A DNA stretch of 64,000 nucleotides from Trifolium pratense (lineage: Eukaryota > Streptophyta > Magnoliopsida > Fabales > Fabaceae). The notes under the pieces are model-generated. The model ran no database searches and was not told the origin of the DNA. It saw only the letters and a list, made by a program, of their open reading frames with translations. Positions 33,341 to 45,800 of this stretch are shown piece after piece (positions within the stretch are counted from its first letter, which is position 1; every line of letters begins with the position of its first letter). The stretch covers positions 53,158,703 to 53,222,702 of the forward strand of contig NC_060065.1 in assembly GCF_020283565.1 (NCBI RefSeq). The letters run 5' to 3'. The position numbers and the translations under genes were made by a program.

Positions 33341-33430
33341 ATTTTTTTTTCCTTCAAGATAACCTAGTTGGTAGAAATTCAGCTTAAAGACGAATAAATG
33401 GAATGTTCAAGGTTCAAACGTCGTCTTCTA
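33341..33430 (-). mobile_element. SINE-like remnant
   Basis: After a T-run the plus strand reads ACCTAGTTGGTAGAAATTCA, CTTAAAGACGAATAAATGG and AAGGTTCAAACG. It aligns with the SINE-like elements at 23342 and 41505 in the same orientation (T-run on the left). The far end is missing. Confidence 0.55.
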
Positions 33431-33439
33431 CAATTGGAC

Positions 33440-33705
33440 TTTTTTTTTTTGATACAGCAAATATATTATTAAACCTCTAATCCAAGGCATAAGATATACC
33501 AAGGGTGGGAACAAATGATACAAAAACGAAAACGAGACCACAAAAAACCAGATCGAAAAAAACACAGCAGGGCAGAAAGCACCGTCGCTGCCTATCGACT
33601 CCAAAACCAACCAACAAGCAAAATTAAAATAGCAGCACAGCAAGCCTAACTCCTACAGGCTAGGAGCAACAGAAAAAAGGAAAACATGGGCACCCTCACA
33701 TGGAC
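33440..33705 (-). mobile_element. LINE 3' end with A-tail
   Basis: The minus strand runs CCTTGGATTAGAGGTTTAAT...ATATTTGCTGTATC and then an A-tract (T-run at 33440-33450). This is the shape of a 5'-truncated LINE 3'UTR. TGGACTT occurs at both edges (about 33434 and 33702) and may be the target duplication. No coding domain remains. Confidence 0.5.
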
Positions 33706-33900
33706 TTATTTATTGATTGATTACTATCTAAGACTCATATGAATAACAATTTTCAGTTTTATAGATTAATTTGCGATTTCATTAGTTTCTTTTTTTTTAA
33801 AATAATACATTTTTATTTTCAATGTAATAACTACTAAATGAGGCATAAATAGCAAGGCCAACCTAGGCCCCGTTCTTCCAAGCATATAGAGTCAGGCCGC

Positions 33901-34072
33901 TAATTTATGGATTTAGATCCCTCCAATTTTTCCTCATTTTTTTCTCTCCTTTTTCTAAATTTAAGGATTGATTTTCTCTCCTTTTTATTCTGTGTAATTT
34001 ACCAACTCTTAGATTAAGAAAAATGAGAGAAAACACGAGGAAAAATTGGAGAGGATCCAAATCCCTAATTTA
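33901..34072. mobile_element. Foldback MITE
   Basis: TAATTTATGGATTTAGATCC at the left matches the inverse complement of GGATCCAAATCCCTAATTTA at the right. Pairing continues inward through CTCCAATTTTTCCTC. About 170 bp, no coding capacity. Confidence 0.75.
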
Positions 34073-34715
34073 TATGGGCCTCAAAATAATTATTAAAGTA
34101 TATGGTAGTTATATACTTTTAGCGATCAATGTATCTTAGATAGTCAGTTGATTGTGGTGTTTTTTGTGTAACACGAAAATCATATGGTTATGAATCAAAA
34201 TGCGGGGTTAAGTCGATGTTTTGTTGAATAATGAATCGAACCGCGAAATTCATACTATTTATTTTGGAGAGAAGCGACATCTTTTAGGGGGGCATTTTTA
34301 ATAATTAGAGAGGAGCCTCAAAACTGTTTGGGTCAGTCATGCCAAATAGGTCTTGGATATATAGTTGACATTAGTTTTTTAAGGAGAAAAGTTTCACCTT
34401 CACTCTAATTTCTCTTCTTCATCATCTTTAAATATTTTAAATAATAAATTTTTGTAAAACTTTTATGAAAATATAAAAAAATACATTGAAAATTAAAATG
34501 TTTCACTTTTTAAATAAAATATTTTTTAAAATTAAATATTTAAAAAGTGTCACATAAACACTCATTAGGAAGACCTACTAGTAGTATTTTACTATACCAA
34601 AGTCTTTGTTGATTACAGTAGCATTTATTTACTTTTATCCACTGCAGTCTTTTCACTTGTTGAAAACAAAAAGTCAACGGCTTATTTTCTTAAACTTCAA
34701 CAACCAAATAAATGC

Positions 34716-34723
34716 TGACGTCA
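34716..34723. promoter_or_regulatory. TGACGTCA palindrome (bZIP-type site)
   Basis: A perfect TGACGTCA lies about 260 bp before the ATG of the CCT-motif gene, in the likely promoter. Plant bZIP factors of the TGA/C-box type bind such cores. An AGTCAACGG W-box-like motif is nearby (34671). Confidence 0.45.
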
Positions 34724-34978
34724 TCATCCACATCATTCACAGCTCGAGGCCCATAATGTTTTTTTTTTTTTCCTTTTCGTAACAGTTATATTTTGTTGCC
34801 CTTTTAAATACTTTGTATTATGTCTCATAAGACACATAATTCACTCATCATAAATACTAAATGCATTGTGTTACCATATAATATACACACACTTCATTTT
34901 CATTCATTCTTCTTCTTCTTCTAGTTGCTAGTAACTAATTAACTTCTTCTTTATATTACTAATCAATCTCATATCACC

Positions 34979-37255
34979 ATGAATGCACACTCAAATTCCA
35001 ACAATATTATTCCATTCTCAACACCCTTTCTTCTTCCCTCTCAAGACCACTCTGTCCTCGAGTTCGACTCGCTCCACGACACTCTATCTCAACTCAACAA
35101 CTCGGATTTGAGCAGTGGTTATAGCAGCTATGGTGGATCACCTTCACCAAGTACTCCTATCAGCTTGATGCAGAGGAGTATTAGTAGTCATTCCCTTCAC
35201 CACAATAATGGGACTCGCCATCATCCCTTTTCTGCTTTTTTTGCTGAATTGCTCGAATCGGACAATACTCCGGTGAGGAAAGTTTGCAGTACCGGCGACC
35301 TGCAGGTACTCTATGTTTTAAATTGCAGTCTGTAACCGTAATTGAGGCTGAAATATAACAATTTTATAGGCGACCTGCTTTTTATTGAAGCACGGACACA
35401 TACAGAAACACTAGACACGACACAGGCACTAACACATCGACATTGATAATAATTTGAGAAAATGACATAACTCAATGTAATCATAAGTGTTGGTGTCATG
35501 TACACCGATGCGCGTTCGACACCGGTCACGCCTAATTCAAAGAGTGTTTGTGCTTCATAGATTGCAATGTGTTTTTTTAATTAAGATTAATTAATTATGT
35601 AATAATATTTTTGGTTTTAATTGCATGCAATGTTTTGTATAGAGGATTAATGGAATGCAACATAATCATCATCATGTGGATAGTCCACTATCTAGTGAAA
35701 GTAGTATGATCATAGAAGGTATGAGCAGAGTTTGTCCATATAGCCCAGAAGAGAAGAAAGCCAGAATTGAAAGATACAAAACAAAGAGAAATCAGAGGAA
35801 CTTCAACAAGAAAATTAAGGTATACTCTTATATAAACACACACCTTAATTTTGTTATAATTATTTAATTCAAATAGTTTTCTATGGTTTTTTTACTTTTT
35901 TCAACTTATTAAGAAGTCTCGCATCGGTTGCAAGATGACTTGAATATGTTTATAAAGTATATGCAATTCTCAACTTACAAGTCGATTTTATAGGATTGAG
36001 TTAGGTCTAACTCTCGATTCTAATTCTAAGATGGTATCAGAGTAATATCTCTGATGTCTTTTACCATTTGAAATATATACGGTATACCCCATCAATATAT
36101 GACAGTAAATTTTCATTTTACAATGGAAAAAATGTGAGCATTTAGAAGAATCTAAAAAGAACAAGAAGTAATGGACAAAACTGTACTAAGAGGAAAATCA
36201 CTGTGGTGGACCTCTTAATGAAATTTTCTATCATATATAGAGACTTATGCGTGATTGAAAAAACAAACTAGAGACTTGTCACACCGGTTTGATCCAGGTG
36301 AAAAAACAAATTCATAGGAAAAATATCTTACCCTTGTTACAGTCTTGAACATGATTGATTCTAGGTGACAGGATGAGATGAAAATATACGTACATTGTCG
36401 ATGTAAATATTTTTTACAAAGTTAATCAATCATGGTCGTTAGATTTTAAAAAATATTTGATTTAATGATAACTTCTTATAAAGTTACGTATATAATTGAT
36501 TGTAATTTGTTGACGGTATAAAAATTTTACAATGTTGGTGTATCAAAATTGATAACCTTTATATATAATGACAAAAATTTGTTTCCATGTCTTTTAGTCA
36601 GTGTATAGCAGGTTCAGAATTTTGTCTTATTCTCTAAGGTTACTAGAAACTTCATTAGTGTCAAATTGGAATATTATTAACCACACACTCATATACTTAA
36701 TAATATTCTCCAAATTCAGTGTACAATGTATATTATTGACTGTATCTAGTGGTCCATCATTATACTATATAGGTATGAAAAACTCCATTAAAAAACATTG
36801 ACCAGTGTTGTCAAATATAAACACTATAGCATATATAGTAGCATTTCAACAAATTGTTATTGTTTTGTTATATGCTATTTAGTACAAATTTCTGTCAAAA
36901 TTATGGGACTAACATAACATTAACGCTATAGCGTTGTAGCTGTAGCGTAGCAAAATTTGAACAAACTATTATTTTTGCGATCCACGATCGACAATATTTT
37001 TATTGACTACTTTTGTTCTATGAATAGTATGTTTGCAGGAAGACATTGGCAGACAGGAGGCCACGAATCAGAGGACGGTTTGCAAGGAATGATGAAATTG
37101 ATAAGACCGCGAAAGTTGAGTGGAGCCACATTGGTGGTGGAGAGGAAGAGGATCAAGAAGATGAGAATTGGATCAATATCTTTGATTCCATAGTTGCTGC
37201 AAATCTTGATCATGATGAGTTTGAAGGCAGTTCCTCCTTTGGTCTATTGTATTAG
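34979..37255 (+). CDS. CCT-motif (CMF-type) transcriptional regulator, three exons
   Basis: Exons 34979-35305, 35643-35819 and 37028-37255 join in phase 0 to 243 residues. All introns are GT..AG: CTGCAG|GTACT, TAT AG|AGGATT, ATTAAG|GTATAC and GAATAG|TATG. The N-terminus is Ser/Asn/His-rich (GYSSYGGSPSPSTP). The CCT motif spans exons 2 and 3: KKARIERYKTKRNQRNFNKK, then YVCRKTLADRRPRIRGRF, with an acidic tail. There are no B-boxes, which places it with the CCT-only group rather than CONSTANS-like proteins. CCT domains act in the nucleus in flowering, chloroplast or sugar-response transcription. The exact orthologue is not recognised. Intron 1 holds a MITE and intron 2 a TRIM LTR fragment. Confidence 0.9.
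35387..35556. mobile_element. GAAGCAC..GTGCTTC MITE in intron 1 of the CCT gene
   Basis: 170 bp with inverted ends GAAGCACGGACACA and TGTTTGTGCTTC, and an interior rich in GACAC. A second copy lies at 59441-59596 beside the receptor kinase gene. Confidence 0.7.
35905..36044 (+). repeat. TRIM-like LTR end with primer site in intron 2
   Basis: AAGAAGTCTCGCATCGGTTG...AGGATTGAGTTAGGTC...CTAAGA is followed by TGGTATCAGAGTAA (36032-36044), a good initiator-Met primer match. The 3' part of the element was not found, so it is truncated. Confidence 0.6.
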
Positions 37256-39429
37256 AATAATTATAAGTTGATTAAGTTTAGCAAGTTTTTTTTGTTTTTA
37301 CAATTTCAAAGTATTATTGTGGTGCTCTTTTAGTTTAGATCAAATTAAGTATTAATGTAAATATATTTATCTTTATTTGAGTCATGTCCATATATGCATT
37401 TTTAGACCTTAATCATGTAAATATATTTATCTTTTTTATAGGATTTAGAATCAATGTATATGTATTATTGAATCAAACTTTGTTAATAAGTCTATATGAT
37501 GTGTTTATAGTTCCATAATTTTTTTTATGTGAATTTGGGAGAACAATGAAGTGCTCTGAATTTATTTTTTTCGCGATAAATTGCTCCAAATTTGGTTTCA
37601 AGTTAAACTAGTAAAGATAAAAGTATAAAACCTTACCACTCTTGAATCTTCACTAGCACATATAATGGGACATGGATTCTCTACAGTTAGTAAGTCGAAA
37701 TAGTTGGATAAATGTCACGTGTCTTATGTTATAAGCTCGATAAATCAAAGTTTAAAGTTAAAATTTGAGTCGTGATCTTCATCTAATGAATCCAACCTAT
37801 TACCGTGTATACCATTGCGGTCTAACACAAGTAAATAATGTGTAGCGTGTGTAAGTGATGTAAATTTGAATTACCAAGTTCGATTTCTTCTGATGAAAAA
37901 CATAGTATTGTGCGTTTGCGTGTTTTCCATGAGATGAGGGAATCTAGTTCAACACATAAAGTAGTTGCCCATAAGACATAGCCCCATACCATATGCACAA
38001 TGGAATTGAAGAGTGGGTTTGTCAACTTTGACTTGTGTCCAGCATATTGGGATGGTTGAAGTGCAAAGTGCAATTACTAATACTATGAACATAAAACAGT
38101 GTAGTATGGTGCTAAACTCTAATGCTCTGAAAAGGACTGGAACGTGAAAGTCCATGACAAGTTGGGAGCATAACACAACATAAGGAATTCTTCTAGAATA
38201 CTACTCTCACAATTGTTTTGCATTTTCTCTTTGGGAATGACAATTAATTTTGTGTTTAATTTTCATGTATTTTCAGTGTAAAAAAATTACATTGTCTGTA
38301 CATCATAATTATGTGTTTTTGTCCACAAAAAAAAATATTAATTAGTATGTGCGCAACTTTACAAGTGGTTATGATAAAAGTTAAATATTGTATTTCCAAA
38401 GAAATAGTTCTAGTTCAGTTGATAGCTAACAAAAATACAGTAGTAGTATTACCGTAAGAGTTAGAGTTTGAATATCAGATTCTTCATGTCTACACACCCT
38501 TTACATTGACGAACAGTAGAGTTCGACCGCGAGATAAATAAAATTTGAACAAGAATATCATCTTGATTATTCTGTAACACTTTTTTTTTTTTAAGATGGT
38601 CGGGCAAAATAACCTTAAATTAAACACACACTAAAATTAGTCATATAAAGTGCCTAAATTTAAAAGATTTAACCATGTGCAAAACCATCTCTATTCACGC
38701 ACTCATCCTTAAGATAGTATAGAAAAAGAGAACATATAGTCTCATTTTCAAAAGGAAGCAACCTCTATTTTATATATATTGCATACTTGTCTAGTTTGCT
38801 TTCTTTGAGAATGATTAATTTAAGCTTAAAATGGCTAGTTTACCTCTTACTAATCATTACTCAGGAGATTTGACATGTTAATAAAACAAGTTGTAAGATT
38901 GAGTGTCAATAAGATACAAATATATAGTGTTTTTTCAATTCTTATGAGGTTTATTAATTCTTGATCCTCTAATAGCTATAGCTAGCTTCTACCTTCTAAG
39001 GTAACAACTCAAGGTGGGGGTGGATGGCCCTATTTACCTTTGTATGCCGGCGGTGTGTTAGCCACTAGGTTAATGGGAAGTTTTTAATATCCAAAATGTA
39101 AAGTAAAGTGGAACCAAATTATTGTTAATCTGATTTTTCCTTTCGTGATTATTTTAATTTGATTTTTAGGTGCATGTTGTTATGCTCACTCCAAATGTCT
39201 TGGCATGGAAGTTAGTGTATCATAATGTTTATAAACAACTAAAACTCATTCATGAAATCATGTACATATTCACTTTGTGTAAAAAAAATATCATACTATA
39301 ATTCTTAAATTGTCCATTTGAATTTGAGCTTATGAAAATAGTTTATGCAAATAAATAAATTTTTATATTAATTCATAAATTTTTACTAACAATTTTTTTT
39401 ATGTTAATGCATCAATTAATAAGACCTAA
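37256..39429. other. Non-coding interval
   Basis: No supported gene. 38405-38490 carries TAGTTCAGTTGATAGC and AGAGTTTGAATATC, resembling tRNA-type promoter boxes of an old SINE. 39330-39400 repeats the MITE text found at 15260. Confidence 0.4.
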
Positions 39430-39950
39430 ACGGTATGGATCAAGCCAAGTATTGGAAGATACAAATGTAATGTTGATACTTCTTTTTCTTATCTTCACAA
39501 TAAGGTAGGGATTGGTATGTACATTCGGGATGACCAAGGACATTTTGTGAAGGCTATAATTGAATGGATAGAGCCTATCCTTCACGTTGAAATTGGAGAA
39601 GCCATGAGTTTTTTGAGTGCACTCAAATGGATTGATGAGCAGCAATTTTATGACACAGATGTGGAAATAGAGTGCAAAAGGATAGTGGTTGGTCTTTATA
39701 ACAAAAGAATTCTCAACTCTGATTTTGGTGCCATATTAAGTGACAGTAGAATTTTGCTATCCACAAATTTTGTGAACTCTAATGTTAAGTTTATTAGAAG
39801 ACAAACAAATGAAGTTGCTCATAGTCTTATTCGGCTGGCTACATCTTTAGCTAGTTTTCATAATTTTATCGATATCCCAACATGTTTCTATGAATGAAAT
39901 GAGATAAACTCTTTACGGTAAAAAAAATTTAAAAAAAAAAAAAAAAACTA
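39430..39950 (+). pseudogene. LINE-derived RNase H (RVT_3) domain with A-tail
   Basis: An open frame from 39430 to 39897 encodes an almost full RVT_3-type RNase H domain: YKCNVDTSFSYLHNKVGIGM with the first Asp, IRDDQGHFVKA, EIGEAMSFLSALKW with the Glu, and FIRRQTNEVAHSL at the end. There is no ATG at the domain start, and the RT part is missing. About 25 bases after the TGA an A-rich tail begins (39922-39948), as in a 5'-truncated LINE. The frame is undamaged, so the copy is young or has been kept. Confidence 0.75.
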
Positions 39951-40690
39951 GCCGCCACTCTCATTCTCTCCTTGAATTATTTTTGTTCATCTATTAGAGA
40001 GGGTGATTTATGGTCAATTTTGATCTGAAATCACCCTTCTTGATCTTTTCCCTTTCTTTTTATTCTAATAAGTGGTTTTCATATATTTTTAAGTTTCGTT
40101 TGAATTTTTTTCCGTGATTTTTTCGTCCGGTGTTACTTCCATCATAGCGTGGAGTTGTTTGTTTTAATTTCTCGTCTTAGTACGGTGTAGTATGAGGTTT
40201 TTTAATTATTGTTGTTAAATTTTTATGCAAATAAATAACTTAGGGCCCATTTGGATTGCTGTGATGTCTCATGTTTAACTGACAATTATGATATTGTTAA
40301 GTTAAATATCTTCATTTGGATTCGAACATGAGACATCGCAATTGTGTGCATTCCCAATTAGTTTTTTAGTTTATGTGAAATTGTTGGACGCATAAAACCA
40401 CACTGTCAAAGCTCATATATGGAAACCCCACCCCCTCTATAAGAAGGAATAAATATTTAGTGCACGATATAGAGATGATGGATGTCATTATAATGAGCTA
40501 CGAGCTATGAATACAATACCTAAAACTAAAAAGGTTGTAAAAGGCTTTCCTATGATGATGACTCGAGTTGATTAAGTATAAAGATCATGTGGGGGGGTCT
40601 CTCCAAACTAAAACTTCTTCAACATCGTTAAACACGAGTCTTGCTTAAGCTGAAGAACAAAAAAGGAACGAAAGGTGTTTATAACAGCAC

Positions 40691-41410
40691 AATGTTTTCT
40701 TTCCCAACCCCAGAGTTTCTTTTATATCCTCCTAAAATCTCATTTTGCCCCTCGTATTTTGAAAAAATTTGGCCAACTTATTTCGGTTGCTACAAACCGA
40801 AATTTTTAAACATGGAAAAAATATTCGGTTTATATAAACCGAAATAACATAAATGTTAAGAAAAAAAGAAATATTTATGTGAAAATTCGTGTAGAGTTAC
40901 ATGTGGCAAATTTAGCATATTTCTCTGAATATAAGTTATATGCTAATGATTTTTAATCTAGTGTAAAGAAGACAAAATTTACTACAGGGTTTACACTGTG
41001 AAATTTCATTAAGTATAGTATGAGAAAATCTACCTACAAATTTGAGAAAATTTTCTGCTCTGTTTCTGTATCAGTACTCATTATTTGGTCAAACTGAACC
41101 AATTGGATAGTTAACCCTCAAAACAAAAATTATATTTGTAATCTTGACACCCTAAGTTTTCCAACGAGTGGTCGTTTACTCAAATCGGACATCGTTTAGT
41201 ATTTCAAATAAATTGTGGAAGTTGAGGGTCTGATACTAAATTTATGCAGGAAATTTGGAAAAAAAATTGGAACACAAAATTTCGGTTTTTATTAACCAAA
41301 ATTTTTTAGCATGACAAAAAAATTCGGTTCGTACAAACCGAAGTACCCAAGGGCAAAAACAAAAATTCAGGTGTAGAAAAGAAAAGTGGTGGGTTGGGAA
41401 AGAAAACATC
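40691..41410. mobile_element. Foldback element with 9-bp target duplication (Mutator-like MITE)
   Basis: 720 bp. It begins AATGTTTTCTTTCCCAACCC and ends with the complement of GATGTTTTCTTTCCCAACCC. Further inward, paired TTCGGTT...AACCGAA motifs appear at both arms (about 40785-40845 and 41280-41345). The exact 9-bp repeat TAACAGCAC flanks it (40682-40690 and 41411-41419). A 9-bp duplication and long terminal inverted repeats point to a non-autonomous Mutator-like element. The 68-residue frame at 40641 is chance. Confidence 0.9.
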
Positions 41411-41504
41411 TAACAGCACATGGCAAGCAATATCAATTTGTTTGTACAATAGGGTTTAGGCCCTAGGCACAACAACCATTAATCGGAAACTTCCTACCTA
41501 TCTT

Positions 41505-41634
41505 TTTTTTCTTTTTTCGTCAAATAGATTAGTGATTGAAATTTTACCCTTAATATTGGAGTGTCTGAAGTTTAAACTTTAAATTTTACGTATAAAATAT
41601 AATGTCTCTACCAACTGAACTAAGGACAATTATA
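41505..41634 (-). mobile_element. SINE-like element
   Basis: The minus strand has TAGTTCAGTTGGTAGAGACA (A-box-like), AGTTTAAACTTC at the B-box place, and a 3' part TTAAGGGTAAAATTTC...TATTTGACG with a run of A. It matches the copy at 23342-23475 closely in the 3' half. Confidence 0.7.
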
Positions 41635-41959
41635 CATTTTTTTGCAGACTAGAGTAACCAAAAGTATTATTAAGCACTCATATATCATGAAAAAAATACT
41701 CTGCTTTTTATTTTCACCGGTTGTAAATTCAAACGAAGGGATTCACTATGAGCAGAAATTCCACTAATCAGTAAAAGATTAATAGTTCAGTAATATATAT
41801 TGTTTGTTAATTAATAATTAAGTCATCTTTAACCGAACTAAAATGTATAAAATGTTTGATGTGCAGGAAATTAATCATTTTGCAAGTTTAAAAACGTAGC
41901 AACAATTTAACTAGGAGAGTGCCAATTTCTTCTGCAACTAGAGGCAGGCAAATACAGGT

Positions 41960-42470
41960 TTGGTTCCGGCTTCTGCTGCCCATGTTCCTCCTACTAGGCA
42001 TCAGATGAATTCCGCCTTCAATACTGTTTTCTTTCGAGAAAAAAGACTAGACTTTAATGGAATTATGCATTCAAGACTCGAGAGTTGTCTTTCATGCACT
42101 TGGCGCATTTGCCGCACTTGGCTTCCCCCAATGCCTCCCAGTTTATATAGGAGAGGCCACTGGTTTTATTTTACACTATCCATTGGCTCCAGTCACTTGA
42201 TTTGGGTATGGTAATTATAGAGATCAATTGTAACTTACAATTTGTAAGGTTATGGGTGATATCATTAAGTATTAACCATCCAAAAACTGATGGTATAGAC
42301 TACGGTGCAATTGTCGAGGATATCATGATATTTTACCTTGGTATGAGGTATAAAAAGAGACAGGTGAACCAAGTTACCCACCGTTTAGTGACAGCGTCCG
42401 AGTTCATGGCCAGCCCCCCCCCCCAGTTTTCCATCGAATTCCACTTTATATGCATCATCGATTATAAATG
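41960..42470 (+). pseudogene. Decayed RNase H (RVT_3) copy
   Basis: Pieces of the domain appear in more than one frame. AFNTVFFREKRLDFNGIMHS (from about 42013) resembles the first strands. From about 42202, VIIEINCNLQFVRLW, NHPKTDGIDYGAIVEDI and KKRQVNQVTHRLV match the second half. Frameshifts and stops separate them. A dead retroelement fragment. Confidence 0.55.
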
Positions 42471-42806
42471 AAATGTCACAAGTCATCAGTTCCTTAAGAA
42501 ACAATACTTTTTCAATAAGATACACTTCACATCAGAAAAAATATTATATATAAATAAAATCATTCAACATATATCTAAATATTGATGTAGCAGTTATCCC
42601 ATTATCCATATTCTGCCTCCACCATCCAAGATAGATAACTATAGTCACAGTGTTTGTGTGTATTTTGCTAATTTTGGACTAAATAAATGAATCTCTATTC
42701 ATCAAGTTTTCAGGGTTGAAAAAACCCATATAAAAAATCGATAGACGTGACAGAATAAGCTCACGACTATGCAAGTAACAATAATCGTCCGGAAGAAAAT
42801 AACTAC

Positions 42807-45800
42807 TTACTTTGGATTAGTTCTCCTCTTAACTTTTTTGCCTTTCTTCTTAAAGGGCACCATATTCAACAATCGCTTCAAGGGAGGAAAAAGAAGTGGA
42901 GATGTCCTACGCTTCACTCGCAATCGACCTGGATATAATGCAAATGCACACAATTATATTTAAGTCACGAGACTTAAAATGGAAACATGCAAGTAGACGA
43001 TATGCACTTGTAGGGAAATTGCAAAGTGAAGTGCAATCAACAATACAATAAATGTTATTTACTTGTGATGGAAGGGATTGAAACTATTCTAACTACATGT
43101 ACTGCTGAGAGGGAAATAGAAAAAATAAACATATAGCTTTCAAAAACAAGATAAAGATATTAATCAATAGATAGCAAACCTGAGACAGACTGAGCAGAGG
43201 CAAATTGATCAGAATCAGTACTCACTTCACCAAACTTTTTATCTTCCATAATAACTTCTGGCGATGAATGTATTGCAACTGTGGAATCATCTTCCGTTTT
43301 CATTTCATCAAAAGGTGTTTGGTGTGGCATTTCATCTACTTCAACTGCATCAGTTTCCCGTTTGTTAAATGGTCCATCTTCCACTGATGTTTCAGAAGTA
43401 GATGTGTTCATATCCATAACTGTATGCTCTGCAATTTTTAAATCTTCCTTTGGCAAATTTTCATGCATAGTTGACAAATGTGCATTTAAAGTTACATCAG
43501 TGTTCTTCTCTTTGTGTTTTTCGTGTAATGGAGCTGGAAAACTTATGCCTCTGGATGGTGTAAAAATTTCTACTTTCCCATCAATGTTGTGAGGATCATC
43601 TAAAGATTTGAGCAGTTTCTCATTCCCATGTGCTTTTACAGTATCCAATATATTATTACTTGAGTTGCACAAGACTGGATGCGAATCAAGTGTCTTTGCT
43701 TCGAATGGGATGCAATCAACATCTGATTCAATAAAATTTTGAAGTCCTAACTCTGTCCCATTTGTCTGAGTGTCAATCTCCACGTTAGAATTGAAAGATT
43801 CAATAGTTCCGATATGTATATTTTCCTCAAAAACATTGTCACAGCTCACATTGTGATGTGTTGTGACAGTATCAGATAACCTTTCCTTTTGCTCAGGAGA
43901 AAGGTTGAGCTTGTCGGGCTGCTCAGTTGAGTTGTTAGGTACAGGTTTTGACTGATTTACAATTTCAGCAACAGGAAGTAAATTTCCATTATTATAGCTG
44001 TCTACTGTGGCTTGAGCAATATCTGATGCTTTACAAAAGGCTGTTAATGGTTTTTCCGTATCATCCATCTGGACATCTGAGTCAATAGAATTTTCTAGTT
44101 CCAACTTTGCGTCATTTGTCTCTATCTCATTAGAATGAAAAGCTTCAGTAGTTCCACTGTTTATAACTTTCTCAAAAAAATTGTCACATCTCACAATATG
44201 AGGTTTTGTTATACCCTCCAAAGATGACCTTCCATCTTGCTCGGGACAAATATCAGGCCTATTGGGCTGCTCAGTTAAGGTGTTAGGTACAGGTGTTGAC
44301 TGATTTACATTTTTGGCAACAGACACGAAGTTTACCTTATTAGTGGAGAAGATAGAGAAAGCATCATTTGCAGGTAAGAAATCCTTGAGTTGACAACCTT
44401 GAGATGGAAGGCTATCTAGTACTGAATCAAAGTCAATGGCTTTTATAGTCTTTGATGCTTTACAGGAGGTTGGACCAGAATTTTCCATGTCATCCAATAA
44501 GATATCACCTTTACCGCTAGAGATAGGGTCCCACTTTAGTAACTCCTGATGCCGGGCTTCCTTGGAATGAGATGCTATATTCAATGATAAAACTTCCACT
44601 CTTATTGCCTCTTTGTGAAATTGCTTTCTCCTTAGAGCATTGGATAAAAGAACCCTGCACACCAATCAGAATGATATTCAAGACATGTTAAACACTGGTC
44701 CATTTGTGCCTAGAACCAAACACTATAAAGGATTTTAGCAGATTATTACCTACAGTTTTTGGAAATAGCTGCTTTAGCTTCCTCTTTTGAGAGCCCGAAT
44801 AATAACAGCAAATTTGAAACATCACAAGGCCCTCTAAGTTCATTCACCGAAGGAGCAGCACTTGAAAATACAATGTCTCGTCCCCGAGTCCAGTCGATCA
44901 ACAGCTAATGTATAATCAGTATGCAAGTTAATAAAATGTCTTAATAAAGTAACTGTAATCACATACAAAGTTGCCAGAGTCATAGATTTTATGAGGGTCT
45001 AATGGTAGAAATGAGATCCTGCTCTAAAAGAAAACTGAAATCCAGAAACATAGTAATAGGAACGTAGACAACTAGAAAGGTAAAGTATACAAATTTTTTG
45101 TGGTTAAGTCATCTAAATTCATATTTTTCGTATCATGTGAATAAACTGTCTACAGAAACCAGTTGGTTTGTTCCATACCACAAGTAATATCTTTACCCAC
45201 AACGATCATGCTTCTAATAGCTATAGCCTATAACACAAGCAACAATAGATACTAAATAAACGATGACTCAATAATGTTCATACAGAATATTAATCATATT
45301 TTTCAACTATAGATACTAAATTTTTTGTGGTGAAGTTATCTAAATTCATATTTTTCATATCATGTGAATAAACTGTCTACAAAAACCAGTTGGTCCGTTC
45401 CATGCCACAAGTAATATCTTTACCCACCACGATCATGCTGCTAATAGCTATAGCCGATAACACAATCAACTATAGATAGTGTTCAAAAAAAACAATCAAC
45501 TATAGATACTAAATAAACGATGACTCGATAACGTACATACAGAATACTAATCAGCCAATACTAATACTAATATATGCTTGATAGATCCATTCTTATGCTT
45601 AAACAAATACTAATCAGCCTATACTAACTTCCTGCTTATAAACACAGAAGGTGCATCCCGCGCACCAATAAATTCAAAACACAACCTTTCTTTGTTGTTA
45701 AACACATAGTTGAGGTATCATCACTCAAAAACTTCAATAATCAATCGCACTTCAAGACACATAAGTTCACCTTTTTGCCCTAATAAAAATAACAAGTATC

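Noticed and set aside
40250..40345. Hairpin GATGTCTCATGTTT...GAACATGAGACATC considered as a microRNA precursor
   Set aside because: Arms are short with a loop of about 55 bases, and the flank (GGCCCATTTGGATT) looks like a MITE end. No known miRNA sequence was recognised.
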